Below, one piece after another: positions 62,785-64,000 of a stretch of 64,000 nucleotides of DNA (its first letter is position 1; every line of letters begins with the position of its first letter). The notes beneath the pieces were generated by a model that saw only the letters and a program-made list of their open reading frames with translations, was not told where the DNA came from and made no database searches. The translations under genes were made by a program, and so were the position numbers. Origin of the DNA: Bacillota bacterium (GTDB lineage Bacteria; Bacillota_I; Bacilli_A; RFN20; CAG-826); NCBI GenBank assembly GCA_023393065.1, contig JAEWMX010000006.1, forward strand, positions 102,550-166,549. Direction: 5' to 3'.

Positions 62785-64000
62785 CTAGGCCTTCTTGGCG
62801 GCTGGGACTAAGTTCCAGACGTATTCGAGGGTTCTGAGGGTGTCGACTTCGGCCAAAGCGCTCGTATTGACTGGATCGGCGAGATAGAGCTTGCTGAAAC
62901 CAAGATCGGTGACACCGAGGCGTTTGCCATCAGCGTAATCGATTTCACTGCCCATTGGAAGATCGACTGGATCTTCTTCCATGGCATTGATGTAGTTGAG
63001 CCACGTGAGTTCTTTGTCGGCGGCCTTGACTCTAGCCAGACCTTCTAAGAAGATTTTGGCAGCGACATAACCGGCGATGGCGTATGAACTACCTGCATAA
63101 GCGACTTGTCCGCCGGTGTTCATTTCGGTCAGATAAGCGACGTATTCTGGAGTTAAAGCATAGGGGTTAAGCGTCGCATCATAGTAAGCGAGGTCGGTGA
63201 CGTCGAGCCATGAATTCGTGAAGACTGGGCGATCGGCGGTAATTGAACCGGCGGCAGCGGCAGCTCTGAGAATGTCGGTGTTGGCTGTGACATAAGAGGT
63301 GATGACTTTGGTATTGAAGTTCGCGTCTCTCATGTAATTGAGAATTTCGGTGAACGGAACTTGGTTGGCGGTGACGATGACGACATCACATCCAGCGGTC
63401 TTTAAAGTGTTGACCGGTGCGGAGTGGTTCGTGCCTTGTTCGGCCGGGGTGGTGACATAGACGAGGTTTTCTTTGGCGGCGGCAGAGAGGAGTTCGGCTT
63501 GTTTCTGAACGCCATAGAGCATGCCTTCGCCGGCATCGTCAGTTGTGGAAATAACGCCGATTTTGGTGGCATTTAAGCCGCTGACAGCGTCATCGGCGAG
63601 AGCTCTGGCGAGCATCATGCGACCTTCGGAGTTGTAGATGGGCTGAACCGGCATGACGGCCTTATTAAAGCCTTCGGCTGCTTCTTGATATAAATCAGAA
63701 ATACCGGTAGCGGCATAGACCATCGGAATGCCTTGATCTTTGATGTAGTCGACAGTTGCGGCGACAGTGTTGGTGCCGAAGTGTCCGACGAGAGCAAAGA
63801 CTTCGTCTTGTTCGACTAATTTTTGCGTGGCAGCTAAGCCGATCGCGCCGTCAAATGAGTCATCATAGTGAATCAGTTCGACAGTGGCGCCATCGAATCC
63901 GCCGGCGTCGTTAAAGTTTTTCAAGACGGCGTTGATGCCGGCATTGAAGGGAACGCCGACTGTCGCAAAAGCGCCAGAGGTGGCGGCGGTGTTGCCGATG
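62785..64000 (-). CDS. ABC transporter substrate-binding protein (branched-chain-type), 5'-truncated by window
   Basis: At least 404 residues. The frame is open to the window end, so the real start, signal peptide and lipobox lie beyond 64000. The Periplasmic_BP_6 (LivJ-type) fold is indicated by VELIHYDDSFDGAIGLAATQKLVEQDEVFALVGHFGTN and the later IVTANQVPFTEILNYMRDANF. It binds an amino acid, amide or organic-acid ligand for uptake; identity open. It heads the CoA-transferase operon in this window. Confidence 0.85.
   Translation of the reverse strand, partial: IGNTAATSGAFATVGVPFNAGINAVLKNFNDAGGFDGATVELIHYDDSFDGAIGLAATQKLVEQDEVFALVGHFGTNTVAATVDYIKDQGIPMVYAATGISDLYQEAAEGFNKAVMPVQPIYNSEGRMMLARALADDAVSGLNATKIGVISTTDDAGEGMLYGVQKQAELLSAAAKENLVYVTTPAEQGTNHSAPVNTLKTAGCDVVIVTANQVPFTEILNYMRDANFNTKVITSYVTANTDILRAAAAAGSITADRPVFTNSWLDVTDLAYYDATLNPYALTPEYVAYLTEMNTGGQVAYAGSSYAIAGYVAAKIFLEGLARVKAADKELTWLNYINAMEEDPVDLPMGSEIDYADGKRLGVTDLGFSKLYLADPVNTSALAEVDTLRTLEYVWNLVPAAKKA

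Noticed and set aside
1..64000. Mollicute code (TGA = Trp)
   Set aside because: RF2 with its TGA autoregulatory stop is present, and many intact genes end in TGA.
1..64000. CRISPR array, prophage or insertion sequence
   Set aside because: No regularly spaced repeats, transposase, integrase or phage structural genes are visible.

Overview
The window reads as chromosomal DNA of a Bacillota (Firmicutes) lineage near the Mollicutes/Erysipelotrichia side of the Bacilli. The support is gene order: dnaX-ybaB-recR-tmk-holB-ricT-rsmI, prfA-prmC-sua5-rpiB and comFA-comFC-secA-prfB-uvrB-secG are all Bacilli-type blocks. Base composition is moderate. TGA is a true stop codon: prfB keeps its in-frame TGA autoregulatory frameshift site, and many genes end in TGA. 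The exact order is an inference; I cannot search databases here. No prophage, transposase or CRISPR array is visible.

Layout. 1-4.9 kb: small membrane proteins, a DUF3810 protein, an extended SDR, a first coaD and an esterase-like hydrolase. 4.9-8.4 kb: a complete arginine-to-putrescine route, in which arginine decarboxylase and agmatine deiminase form one 869-residue fusion followed by N-carbamoylputrescine amidase. 8.4-11.9 kb: a flavin-reductase-like protein, a DtxR/MntR-type regulator and feoA-feoB-FeoB-associated protein. 11.9-13.7 kb: patatin and an RluA-type enzyme. 13.8-16.1 kb: a DUF1538 membrane protein followed by two PII-like proteins. 16.1-19.8 kb: a nitroreductase and a YfhO membrane protein. 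19.8-25.8 kb (minus strand): the replication/repair cluster. 25.9-36.7 kb: translation termination, competence, Sec and UvrB genes. 36.7-41.8 kb: cardiolipin synthase, folD with a ThyX-like partner, a DUF308 protein and an M29 aminopeptidase. 41.8-45.3 kb (minus): a sigma/anti-sigma-like pair and a Y-family polymerase with a YolD-like protein. 45.5-48.5 kb: a CvpA-like protein, tRNA-Ala(CGC), then a c-di-AMP riboswitch controlling a CPA2 antiporter and a third PII-like protein. 48.7-53.8 kb: LemA, a TPM-domain protein, a Rossmann-fold protein, serine dehydratase and an HI0933-type flavoprotein. 53.8-64 kb (mostly minus): MscS, a membrane-anchored gene broken by one in-frame TAA, MsrB, an MFS carrier, GDPD, a second coaD, two alpha/beta hydrolases, a CoA-transferase and a solute-binding protein cut by the window end.

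The most unusual content is: (i) the decarboxylase-deiminase fusion; (ii) two unrelated membrane transporters each encoded with PII-like proteins, one of them under c-di-AMP control; (iii) a ThyX-like protein overlapping folD; (iv) two coaD genes in one window; (v) several operon-leading genes whose -10 box lies only 6-8 nt before the start codon with no Shine-Dalgarno, which suggests leaderless mRNAs, while operon-internal genes usually carry a Shine-Dalgarno.
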